DNA of 11,439 nucleotides. Source: an uncultured Bacilli bacterium. Its GTDB lineage: Bacteria > Bacillota_I > Bacilli_A > RFN20 > CAG-826. Shown here one piece after another: positions 1-9,332 of this stretch. The DNA lies in contig CAJOOD010000178.1 in the NCBI GenBank assembly GCA_905236085.1, positions 1-11,439 on the forward strand, in the 5' to 3' direction. A program made the translations under genes and the position numbers. Position 1 is the first letter of the stretch. Every line of letters starts with the position of its first letter. The notes under the pieces are model-generated. The model worked only from the letters and a program-made list of their open reading frames with translations. It was not told where the DNA came from and made no database searches.

Positions 1-2
1 AT

Positions 3-716
3 GGTGATGAATTTCTTAAATTTAGAGAAAATAAGATGGATTTTGCATTGTTTTTTTATTCTGATAGCTGTTCTCATTGTACTAACTTAAAGAACTGGTT
101 CCCTGATATTTTAAAGAATAAACCATATAATATTTATCAAATGTCAGCTTCAATTTCTGATTTAACTTATATTCAAGGACTTTACCCTGATGATGACTTA
201 TTTGCTTATACTCCTCAAGTGATGTTCTTTGAAAAAGGAGAAATTAAGATTAATATGAATTCTTCTCGCTTTAATTCATATTCTTCTTTTGAATCTAGTT
301 TATCCTCATTTGCTACTTTATCTAATATCTATACCTGTCAAAAATTAGCAAGCTTAGAATATTTCTTTGCGAATAATGATGAATATTTTATCTATTTAGA
401 AAATCTTGATTCCTCATATGATGGGGATGGCGGTATTTTTGAAGTTTCATCCTTATCTTTTTATAGCGAATCCATTTATCCTTATCTTAAAGATTCTAAA
501 AAATCTTCATTGGTTTTAAATCTTAATTTATTAGAAGATGAGGCCAAAAATTATATTTATGACAAATTTAATTTAGATGTTGATATTAAGACTTACGCGA
601 TATATTCAAAGACTAATAAAAATGAAACCTCTAATTCGACATTAGAGGTTATATACAATTATAGTGATGAGGGTATGAAGGCAGAAATTACTTCTTTCCT
701 GGCTCAAAATTTTTAG
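3..716 (+). CDS. Thioredoxin-fold protein with CXXC motif, 5' partial
   Basis: The frame is open from base 3 to the TAG at 714-716, so the gene probably begins before the window. The first internal ATG (36) has only a poor ribosome site, and residues before it (GDEFLKFRENK) look like the helix that precedes the first strand of a thioredoxin fold. Numbered from that ATG, FFYSDSCSHC gives a CXXC pair at C12 and C15, and YTPQVMFFEKGEI around residues 58-70 fits the cis-proline loop and following strand. Residues from about 95 onward contain strand- and helix-like stretches (EYFIYLENLD, SSLVLNLNLL, DVDIKTYAIYS) and may form a second, inactive thioredoxin-like domain; that is inference. Family proteins act in thiol-disulfide exchange; a signal peptide or anchor, if any, would lie upstream and is not visible. 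The 3' end overlaps atpC (convergent) by 29 bases. Exact function unknown. Confidence 0.72.
   Translation, partial: GDEFLKFRENKMDFALFFYSDSCSHCTNLKNWFPDILKNKPYNIYQMSASISDLTYIQGLYPDDDLFAYTPQVMFFEKGEIKINMNSSRFNSYSSFESSLSSFATLSNIYTCQKLASLEYFFANNDEYFIYLENLDSSYDGDGGIFEVSSLSFYSESIYPYLKDSKKSSLVLNLNLLEDEAKNYIYDKFNLDVDIKTYAIYSKTNKNETSNSTLEVIYNYSDEGMKAEITSFLAQNF
626..650 (-). terminator. Rho-independent terminator of the atp cluster, inside the opposing gene
   Basis: A perfect 10-base inverted repeat, AACCTCTAAT and ATTAGAGGTT, is separated by 5 bases. Read on the minus strand it is followed by TCATTTTTATTAG, a U-rich tail. It lies about 38 bases past the atpC stop and within the coding sequence of the thioredoxin-fold gene. 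On the plus strand the bases after the hairpin are not T-rich, so it should act only on atp transcripts. Confidence 0.7.
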
Positions 717-1107
717 AATAGACATTTAGCCTATTTAATGCACGATTAAGAGCGGCTTCCGCTCTTTTTATATCTACATCTTTTTTGTCTTGTAATCTTT
801 GCTCCGCTCTTTCTTTAGCTCTAGTAGCTCTAGCAAAATCAATATCATTAACTGATTCAATAGCGTTAGCTAAGATTAAAACTCCATCGCTAGAAATCTT
901 TAAAACACCACCAGATATAGCAAAGTGTCTAGTGATATTATCCACACCAAAAATTTTTAATTCGCTGATATCAACAACACCAATTAAAGGAGTATGCTTT
1001 GGCAAAATTGTAATTTGACCAGCCTCCACTAAATTGATGGTTACCGACTTGGCATACATCTCTAGATATGGTCCAGATTTAGAAGAAATATTGACTTTTA
1101 GCGGCAT
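688..1107 (-). CDS. atpC: F1Fo ATP synthase subunit epsilon (AtpC)
   Basis: 139 residues, normal length. Epsilon sits on the central stalk with gamma and can inhibit ATP hydrolysis. The N-terminal beta-sandwich (about 1-85) is recognisable by PKHTPLIGVVDISELKI and FAISGGVLKISSDGVLILANAIE. Residues from about 90 to the end form the two-helix C-terminal domain (DFARATRAKERAEQRL, then KRAEAALNRALNRL). It is the last gene of the cluster, starting 1 base after the atpD stop, with AAAGGA (1115-1120) as ribosome site lying inside the atpD end. Its 3' end overlaps the convergent thioredoxin-fold gene by 29 bases, and its C-terminal helix codons also hold that gene's apparent terminator. Ends in TAA. 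Identity secure from sequence and gene order. Confidence 0.96.
   Translation of the reverse strand: MPLKVNISSKSGPYLEMYAKSVTINLVEAGQITILPKHTPLIGVVDISELKIFGVDNITRHFAISGGVLKISSDGVLILANAIESVNDIDFARATRAKERAEQRLQDKKDVDIKRAEAALNRALNRLNVYSKNFEPGKK
748..771 (+). terminator. Rho-independent terminator of the thioredoxin-fold gene, inside atpC
   Basis: AAGAGCGG (748-755), loop CTT, CCGCTCTT (759-766), with a run of five T (765-769) followed by ATAT on the plus strand. The stem is the most GC-rich short palindrome nearby and lies 32 bases after the TAG of the thioredoxin-fold gene. It sits within the atpC coding sequence, in the codons for its C-terminal helix. Confidence 0.75.
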
Positions 1108-1108
1108 T

Positions 1109-3378
<2,270 letters not shown>

Positions 3379-3383
3379 CTATT

Positions 3384-5437
<2,054 letters not shown>

Positions 5438-5440
5438 AAA

Positions 5441-6061
5441 TTAATCCTTATCTTCAATATCCTTGACAAATTCATCTATTAATTTCTTATTATCGTCGCT
5501 ATTAACTTCACGTTTTAAGAGTTCCTTAGAAGCATCTAAAGCCACATCGATGATTTCTTTTCTGATTTCTTCTTTGGCTTCTTCTTTGCTTCTAGCAATA
5601 TCTTCTTCGGCGTCGAGTTTCATCTTAACAATTTCATCATTAGTTTGAGCTATGACTATATCTTTTTGTCTTAAAGCTTCATTTCTAGCTTCTTCGACAA
5701 TTTCATTAGCCTTCTTTTTGGCTTCTAAGACATTTTGTTCAGCCTCAATCGCGTTTTCTTGAGCAGTTTTATTCTTTTCATCAGCTTCTTTTATTTCGTT
5801 TTCAATGTGGTCTTGACGTTTTTGTAACATCTTTTTTACTGGTTTATAAGCAAATACAAAGACCACAACTAACAAAATAATAAACGCTAGTAGTTGTACC
5901 AAAAAGGCCCAAAGATTTGGGATGATTTTGTTCATGAAAGAATCACCAGAAGGTAGTGATGGATAATCCGCAGAAGATGAAGAAGAAATAGATTCTCCTT
6001 CCACTCTTACACGTGAACAAATATCGATTAAAAATGACCAGTTAATATTGCTGTGGTACAT
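5441..6061 (-). CDS. atpF: F1Fo ATP synthase subunit b (AtpF) with extended N-terminus
   Basis: 206 residues, about 40 more than a typical b subunit. The peripheral-stalk core is clear: one membrane helix at about 50-71 (LWAFLVQLLAFIILLVVVFVF), the following YKPVKKMLQKRQDHIENEI, then a long charged coiled coil rich in E, K and A to the end. The extra residues 1-42 include a lone cysteine (C15) and a serine run (SISSSSS, 24-30). I chose the 6061 start because AAGGAG (6067-6072) sits correctly before it, whereas the internal ATG at 5935 (before NKIIPNLW) has no ribosome site. Mollicute b subunits are often lipoproteins, but the residues before C15 (LIDIC) do not fit a lipobox. By topology the extension would lie outside the cell. 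Ends in TAA. Confidence 0.94.
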   Translation of the reverse strand: MYHSNINWSFLIDICSRVRVEGESISSSSSADYPSLPSGDSFMNKIIPNLWAFLVQLLAFIILLVVVFVFAYKPVKKMLQKRQDHIENEIKEADEKNKTAQENAIEAEQNVLEAKKKANEIVEEARNEALRQKDIVIAQTNDEIVKMKLDAEEDIARSKEEAKEEIRKEIIDVALDASKELLKREVNSDDNKKLIDEFVKDIEDKD

Positions 6062-6073
6062 TTTTTCTCCTTA

Positions 6074-6301
6074 TTATCCGACGAATAAAATTAATAATGA
6101 GACTAGCAATGCGTAAATACCAGTTGTTTCAACAAGAGCACATCCTAAAATCATTGTAGTACGTAAGTTCTTGTAGGCTTCTGGATTTCTAGCAATACCT
6201 TCAACAGTTTTGCTACAAAGCATACCTTCACCAAGAGCGTTGGCGGCGCCAGCCAAAATCGCAATGGCCGCGGCTAACATTTTAACAGCTTGAGCATCCA
6301 T
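6074..6301 (-). CDS. atpE: F1Fo ATP synthase subunit c (AtpE), predicted Na+-binding type
   Basis: 75 residues forming two membrane helices (about 6-29 and 48-73) joined by the polar loop ARNPEA (37-42); many copies form the rotor ring. The ion-carrying carboxylate is E58 in ALVETTGIYALL. The helix-1 position that is Q32 in Ilyobacter-type sodium rings is E25 here (LGEGM), and T59 and Y63 follow E58 as in sodium-binding rings (ES/T..xY). This matches the two-carboxylate Na+ motif known from Fusobacterium nucleatum. The helix-1 glycine ladder is partly alanine (G18, A20, A22, G24, G26), a region that influences ring size in other species. Cysteines C29 and C54 are unusual in c subunits. Strong ribosome site AGGAGG at 6310-6315, overlapping the atpB stop. 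Ends in TAA. Confidence 0.97.
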   Translation of the reverse strand: MDAQAVKMLAAAIAILAGAANALGEGMLCSKTVEGIARNPEAYKNLRTTMILGCALVETTGIYALLVSLLILFVG

Positions 6302-6313
6302 ATATTTTTCCTC

Positions 6314-7069
6314 CTATATAGATAATTTTTCTTGCATCTCATCCTCATCAGGAGCCTCATTGGCCACAAATAACATAGTTAATATTATGAAAACCAAAGT
6401 CTGAATAACTCCGGAGAATAAGTCAAAATATGCGTGTAATATCCAAGTGATAAGCGGAGCAATAAATATGGTATTTAAGCCTTCCGCTAACATGGAGAAT
6501 ATCGCAGCGGAGACACTTTCAAGAGCGTAATAAACAACACTCATAAGTGTCCAGCCCGCTAGGGCGTTACCAAATAGACGTAACGATAATGATAATAAAG
6601 GTGACCACATCGATAATAAATTAATAGGTAAGAAGAATGGAAATGGATCAACATAACGTTTGAAATATTTCCATTTGTTAAATCTTACCGCTGTGGCGTG
6701 AATTAATACAAAAGTAACCAAACCCAAACTTAATGGAGTGGCTAAATTAGTAAGAGGTGATGGTAGACCAGTTAGACCGATAAGGAAGGACAAGACGATA
6801 TAAACGGCGATACACATGATAATAGAGCCGAATCCTTTAAATCTTCTCCCCATCAATTCTTCAACTTGACCATCAAAATAATTAACACCAATTTCAGCGA
6901 GTAAGAGTAAGCCTTTTGGTTTTTTTAATGGGTCTTGTCGACGGGCCATAATGGAAATAATGATAGATAAAATCACCATGATAACCATGACGATTAAGGA
7001 TGAGAACAAAGCACCTATTGCTTCATCATTTGGTATTGGGCTTAAGAATATTCCAACAATCTTATCCAT
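6314..7069 (-). CDS. atpB: F1Fo ATP synthase subunit a (AtpB)
   Basis: 251 residues, normal length. Subunit a forms the ion half-channels beside the c ring. Hydrophobic segments lie at about 21-42, 80-100, 112-128, 145-165, 170-195 and 200-235. The essential arginine is R164 in SLRLFGNALAG, the most conserved motif of the family, and a conserved-type glutamine follows in the last helix (GVIQTLVF, Q223). The C-terminal tail EAPDEDEMQEKLS is acidic. The ATG has AAAGGA (7081-7086) about 11 bases upstream, a little far but usable, lying inside the end of the preceding gene; the gap to that gene is 4 bases. Ends in TAG. In a sodium-type enzyme this subunit would contain the Na+ access channels, which cannot be judged by eye. 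Confidence 0.97.
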   Translation of the reverse strand: MDKIVGIFLSPIPNDEAIGALFSSLIVMVIMVILSIIISIMARRQDPLKKPKGLLLLAEIGVNYFDGQVEELMGRRFKGFGSIIMCIAVYIVLSFLIGLTGLPSPLTNLATPLSLGLVTFVLIHATAVRFNKWKYFKRYVDPFPFFLPINLLSMWSPLLSLSLRLFGNALAGWTLMSVVYYALESVSAAIFSMLAEGLNTIFIAPLITWILHAYFDLFSGVIQTLVFIILTMLFVANEAPDEDEMQEKLSI

Positions 7070-7073
7070 CTAA

Positions 7074-7457
7074 TCATTTTTCCTTTACAGGAAATAAGTT
7101 TAAAATAATATAGACAATTTGTCCAACAAAAATGGAACCAAACGTTGCAAATATGTTAAATATGTGCAAGTTTGCCACATAATATAGCACCGCGGCCAAT
7201 ACTAAAGCGGAAATGTGTATCAACGATGATAAGATAATAGAGACAATGGTGACTCTAATAGCTTTCTTATGGTTTGGAGAATTTTCATCAATTAAGTATA
7301 AAGCCATCGCTCCAGTAGAAGCTCCCCCTCCAAGTAAAATACCAAGAGGAATTTCCATTAAGCCTAAGAAGAATAAAAAGAAGGTCGCTACGAATGCAGC
7401 GACAACTACAATAGATGATATAATAACCGTTTTTTGTAGAATACTTCTTGTCTTCAT
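7074..7457 (-). CDS. atpI: AtpI-like four-helix membrane protein
   Basis: 127 residues with four predicted membrane helices at about 10-32, 36-55, 66-92 and 98-121, a glycine-rich turn (GILLGGGASTGA, 39-50) and a short charged tail. Size, topology and position directly before atpB match the poorly conserved AtpI (UncI) family, which helps c-ring or Mg2+ handling in some bacteria; the assignment rests mostly on context. The start is GTG at 7460 or ATG at 7457: TAA of the phosphofructokinase gene is followed at once by GTGATG. No ribosome site is visible, so translation probably depends on coupling to the upstream gene. It ends in TGA, the only TGA stop in the window, which supports the standard code (a readthrough as Trp would add only four residues). 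Confidence 0.72.
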   Translation of the reverse strand: MKTRSILQKTVIISSIVVVAAFVATFFLFFLGLMEIPLGILLGGGASTGAMALYLIDENSPNHKKAIRVTIVSIILSSLIHISALVLAAVLYYVANLHIFNIFATFGSIFVGQIVYIILNLFPVKEK

Positions 7458-7460
7458 CAC

Positions 7461-8663
7461 TTATTTAACTTTAACTTTTTTGAAATGTGAGAACTTAGGA
7501 ATGCCATTTTCAAATTCACATTTGATTTCCCCTTCGACAAGAGGACGGACATATTCTCTAAATTCATCAGATAATCTAGTTTCATCAACTAGCCATTCTT
7601 GTGGAATCATTCTAACTTCGTTAGCGATCTTAGAAACATCCGCTAATTCGAACTCAATCTTATATGGATTGTTGGATACTCTTTTTAAGGTAACCATCTT
7701 GCCGGTTTCACCTGCTAAGGCAGCTTTGACCGCTCTACGACCAGTTTCGATTGATTCTTGTTGTTCAGATTTAGAAATCAAATAAGCACAAGCTCTTTGA
7801 GGAACAGATAATTCGACAGTTCTAACTGGTAAGCCTAAGTCTTCTTCAACGATACTTCCTAATTCATCAGAAACACCTTCTAGTTGTGGATGACCAAAAC
7901 TATCAGTCTTTACTTTCTTAGATCTTTCATCGAATGAAACACCTTCACTTAAGGCAATAATGACAGAACCATTTCTATCATAAATTTGTTGAACTTGTTT
8001 CATAAAGTCCGCTAAAATCAACTTTTTTTCTGGAATGTAGATTAAATCTGGGTGAAATTCTTCTGGCAAAATATCAGTGGATGCGGTTAGCCAACCAGCA
8101 TTTCTACCCATGACTTCAATGATGTGAACTTTACCTTTTTTAAAGGCACGAGCATCCATAGCGATATGGGCAATTGTATTAGCGACATATTTAGCCGCGG
8201 AACCAAAACCTAAAGAGTGATCGGTAATAGCTAAATCGTTATCAATAGTTTTTGGAACACCAATAACTTTGACATCTAATCCATCTTCTTCACATAGACG
8301 AGCAATTCTCATACATGTATCCATGGAGTCATTACCACCATTGATGAAGATATATCCGATATTGTGTTTAGCTAATGTGTTAACAATCTTGACATATAAT
8401 GGGTCGTGATAATATTTAGGTAATTTAAGACGTGTAGAGCCTAAAATAGCACCTGGAGTTTGTTTTAATAATTCAATATCTTTATTACTTTCTTGGTCGA
8501 TATCGATTAAATTATCATTGATTAATCCATCGATGCCGTTTAATGAACCATATATTTTTCCAATTTGATCTCTATGTTCTCTAGCTTCTTTTATCGCACC
8601 ATAAAGAGAAGAATTAATTACGGAGGTTGGTCCTCCGCTTTGAATGTAAACCATGTTTTTCAT
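7461..8663 (-). CDS. Pyrophosphate-type 6-phosphofructokinase
   Basis: 400 residues, in the size range of PPi-dependent or mixed phosphofructokinases and longer than the roughly 320-residue ATP enzymes. It phosphorylates fructose 6-phosphate to the 1,6-bisphosphate in glycolysis. YIQSGGPTSVIN (6-17) is the N-terminal phosphate loop. GGNDS (109-113) has Asp where ATP enzymes have the second Gly of GGDGS, and PKTIDND (137-143) has Lys for the Gly of PGTIDND; both are the accepted marks of PPi use. The catalytic Asp is in TIDND, and MGRNAGW (185-191) binds fructose 6-phosphate. The start is set at 8663 because AGAGGT (8670-8675) lies 6 bases before it; an ATG 33 bases further up (8696) lacks support and overlaps promoter sequence. 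It abuts the atpI-like gene with no gap and leads the ATPase cluster. Acholeplasma is known to have such an enzyme. Confidence 0.93.
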   Translation of the reverse strand: MKNMVYIQSGGPTSVINSSLYGAIKEAREHRDQIGKIYGSLNGIDGLINDNLIDIDQESNKDIELLKQTPGAILGSTRLKLPKYYHDPLYVKIVNTLAKHNIGYIFINGGNDSMDTCMRIARLCEEDGLDVKVIGVPKTIDNDLAITDHSLGFGSAAKYVANTIAHIAMDARAFKKGKVHIIEVMGRNAGWLTASTDILPEEFHPDLIYIPEKKLILADFMKQVQQIYDRNGSVIIALSEGVSFDERSKKVKTDSFGHPQLEGVSDELGSIVEEDLGLPVRTVELSVPQRACAYLISKSEQQESIETGRRAVKAALAGETGKMVTLKRVSNNPYKIEFELADVSKIANEVRMIPQEWLVDETRLSDEFREYVRPLVEGEIKCEFENGIPKFSHFKKVKVK

Positions 8664-8673
8664 AAAATTACCT

Positions 8674-8685
8674 CTTAACGTTAAG
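8674..8685. promoter_or_regulatory. 12-base perfect palindrome, candidate operator before the phosphofructokinase gene
   Basis: CTTAACGTTAAG is fully self-complementary and lies between the nearest TATAAT and the start codon, overlapping the likely transcription start and the first bases of the ribosome site. The loop would be too short for a good RNA hairpin, so a DNA-binding site is the better reading. A bound repressor here could block the whole ten-gene cluster. No known regulator motif is recognised. Confidence 0.35.
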
Positions 8686-8700
8686 ATTATACACATTATA
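8686..8700 (-). promoter_or_regulatory. Promoter -10 elements of the phosphofructokinase/atp cluster
   Basis: Two perfect minus-strand TATAAT hexamers lie 9 bases apart, at 8695-8700 and 8686-8691 (TATAATGTGTATAAT). Neither has a convincing -35: the nearer one has TAGTTA at 8709-8714. Either would give a short leader of about 15-25 bases before the ATG at 8663. No other promoter-like spacing exists within the tightly packed cluster, so this is the likely start of the whole transcript. Confidence 0.55.
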
Positions 8701-8742
8701 AATAAAGATAACTAGATTTAATTTAAATTACATTTATAATGT
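8693..8742. repeat. 11-base inverted repeat holding both divergent -10 sites
   Basis: ACATTATAAAT (8693-8703) and ATTTATAATGT (8732-8742) are exact reverse complements, 28 bases apart. Each arm contains the TATAAT of one divergent promoter. Between them lies a 12-base AT-only palindrome, TAATTTAAATTA (8719-8730). The region may be a shared control site, or simply two similar promoters facing apart. Confidence 0.5.
8735..8740 (+). promoter_or_regulatory. Promoter -10 of msrA, probably giving a leaderless transcript
   Basis: TATAAT ends 9 bases before the ATG at 8750, so transcription should start at or within a few bases of the start codon. No -35 resembling TTGACA is present at the expected distance (8712-8717 is CTAGAT), and there is no ribosome site before the ATG. 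Confidence 0.5.
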
Positions 8743-8749
8743 TATTGAT

Positions 8750-9241
8750 ATGAAGAAGACAATATTTTTAGCAGGTGGATGTTTTTGGGGAGTAGAAGCC
8801 TACTTCAAACAATTAAAAGGTGTATTAGATACCACGGTTGGTTATTGTAACGGCGAATCGGCTTTTCCTAGTTATGAAGATGTGAAATCACATAAGGCAT
8901 CTCACGCAGAAACAGTGAAGATAGATTATGATAATGAAGTTATTTCTTTAGAAGAATTATTAGAGCATTATCTTAGATTTGTTGACCCTTATTCTTTAGA
9001 TAAGCAAGGCAATGATATTGGCCATCAATATCGTAGCGGTATTTATTATAATGATTTATATGATGCGATGGTTGCCTCTACTTATTTATCTGAACATATT
9101 GAAGGCAAACATATGATTGAGATAAAAAAGATGTCTAATTTTTATCCAGCAGAAGAATATCATCAGGACTATCTTGATAAAAATCCCCACGGATATTGTC
9201 ATGTCAATCTTAATTTGATTAAGCCTAGCGAGAAAAAATAG
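8750..9241 (+). CDS. msrA: Peptide-methionine (S)-S-oxide reductase MsrA
   Basis: 163 residues, the length of a single-domain MsrA. It reduces methionine-S-sulfoxide in proteins and free methionine, protecting the cytoplasm from oxidation, with thioredoxin as usual electron donor. The catalytic motif GGCFWG contains C11; HAETVKIDYD (52-61) supplies the family glutamate E54; QGNDIGHQYRSGIYY (86-100) is the most conserved stretch; AEEYHQDYLDKNPHGYC ends at C150, the likely resolving cysteine. A third cysteine, C33, is in GYCNG, where most family members have GYMGG or GYAGG. The ATG is the family-typical start (MKKTIFLAGGCFWGVE), yet no ribosome site precedes it. It is transcribed away from the phosphofructokinase gene. 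Ends in TAG, with no clear terminator after it, so some readthrough into the next gene is possible. Confidence 0.96.
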   Translation: MKKTIFLAGGCFWGVEAYFKQLKGVLDTTVGYCNGESAFPSYEDVKSHKASHAETVKIDYDNEVISLEELLEHYLRFVDPYSLDKQGNDIGHQYRSGIYYNDLYDAMVASTYLSEHIEGKHMIEIKKMSNFYPAEEYHQDYLDKNPHGYCHVNLNLIKPSEKK

Positions 9242-9266
9242 TTTACTCTCCCCTTTTAGCAAAAAA

Positions 9267-9295
9267 GTGAAAAAAGTTCTTTTATAGTGTATAAT
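9267..9295 (+). promoter_or_regulatory. Promoter of the TGS/uridine-kinase-like gene
   Basis: TATAAT at 9290-9295 with GTGAAA at 9267-9272, a 17-base spacer; the -35 matches TTGACA at four of six positions. The expected start is near 9302, giving a leader of about 31 bases. The bases just before the -10 (GTG) are the same as in the nearer phosphofructokinase promoter element. Confidence 0.6.
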
Positions 9296-9319
9296 AATTG
9301 TGCTAATCTATTGCATTAC

Positions 9320-9327
9320 GGAGGTGA
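9320..9327 (+). promoter_or_regulatory. Ribosome binding site deciding the kinase start
   Basis: GGAGGTGA, 5 bases before the ATG at 9333. It is among the best matches to the 16S rRNA tail in the window and rules out the GTG at 9300 as start. Confidence 0.85.
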
Positions 9328-9332
9328 GAACT

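Noticed and set aside
1..90. Short hydrophobic frame from the first base (MVMNFLNLEK...)
   Set aside because: It overlaps the CXXC region of the thioredoxin-fold gene in another frame and ends after 29 codons.
785..1018. Plus-strand open frame of 77 codons
   Set aside because: It lies wholly inside atpC on the opposite strand, with no ribosome site or recognisable protein.
5463..5648. Plus-strand serine- and leucine-rich open frame
   Set aside because: It is the antisense of the Lys/Glu-rich coiled coil of atpF, which creates Ser/Leu-rich shadows.
5441..5935. Internal ATG (5935) as the true atpF start
   Set aside because: It would give a family-typical length, but the bases before it (CTGGTGATTCTTTC) contain no ribosome site, while AAGGAG precedes the upstream ATG. 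It remains the main alternative.
7074..7076. TGA as a tryptophan codon (Mollicutes code)
   Set aside because: No conserved protein here has an in-frame TGA, all expected tryptophans are TGG, and atpI ends naturally at this TGA.
7213..7785. Plus-strand open frame of 190 codons
   Set aside because: It spans the ends of two minus-strand genes with clear family identity, and has no promoter, ribosome site or known motif.
8664..8696. Upstream ATG start for the phosphofructokinase
   Set aside because: It would put the start within the promoter and palindrome, has no ribosome site, and adds residues not typical of the family.
9242..9266. Possible terminator after msrA
   Set aside because: The stretch is T- and A-rich but has no stable hairpin; GAGA and TCTC around it are too short.
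9300..9332. GTG start for the TGS/kinase protein
   Set aside because: It coincides with the expected transcription start and lacks a ribosome site; the ATG at 9333 has a strong one.
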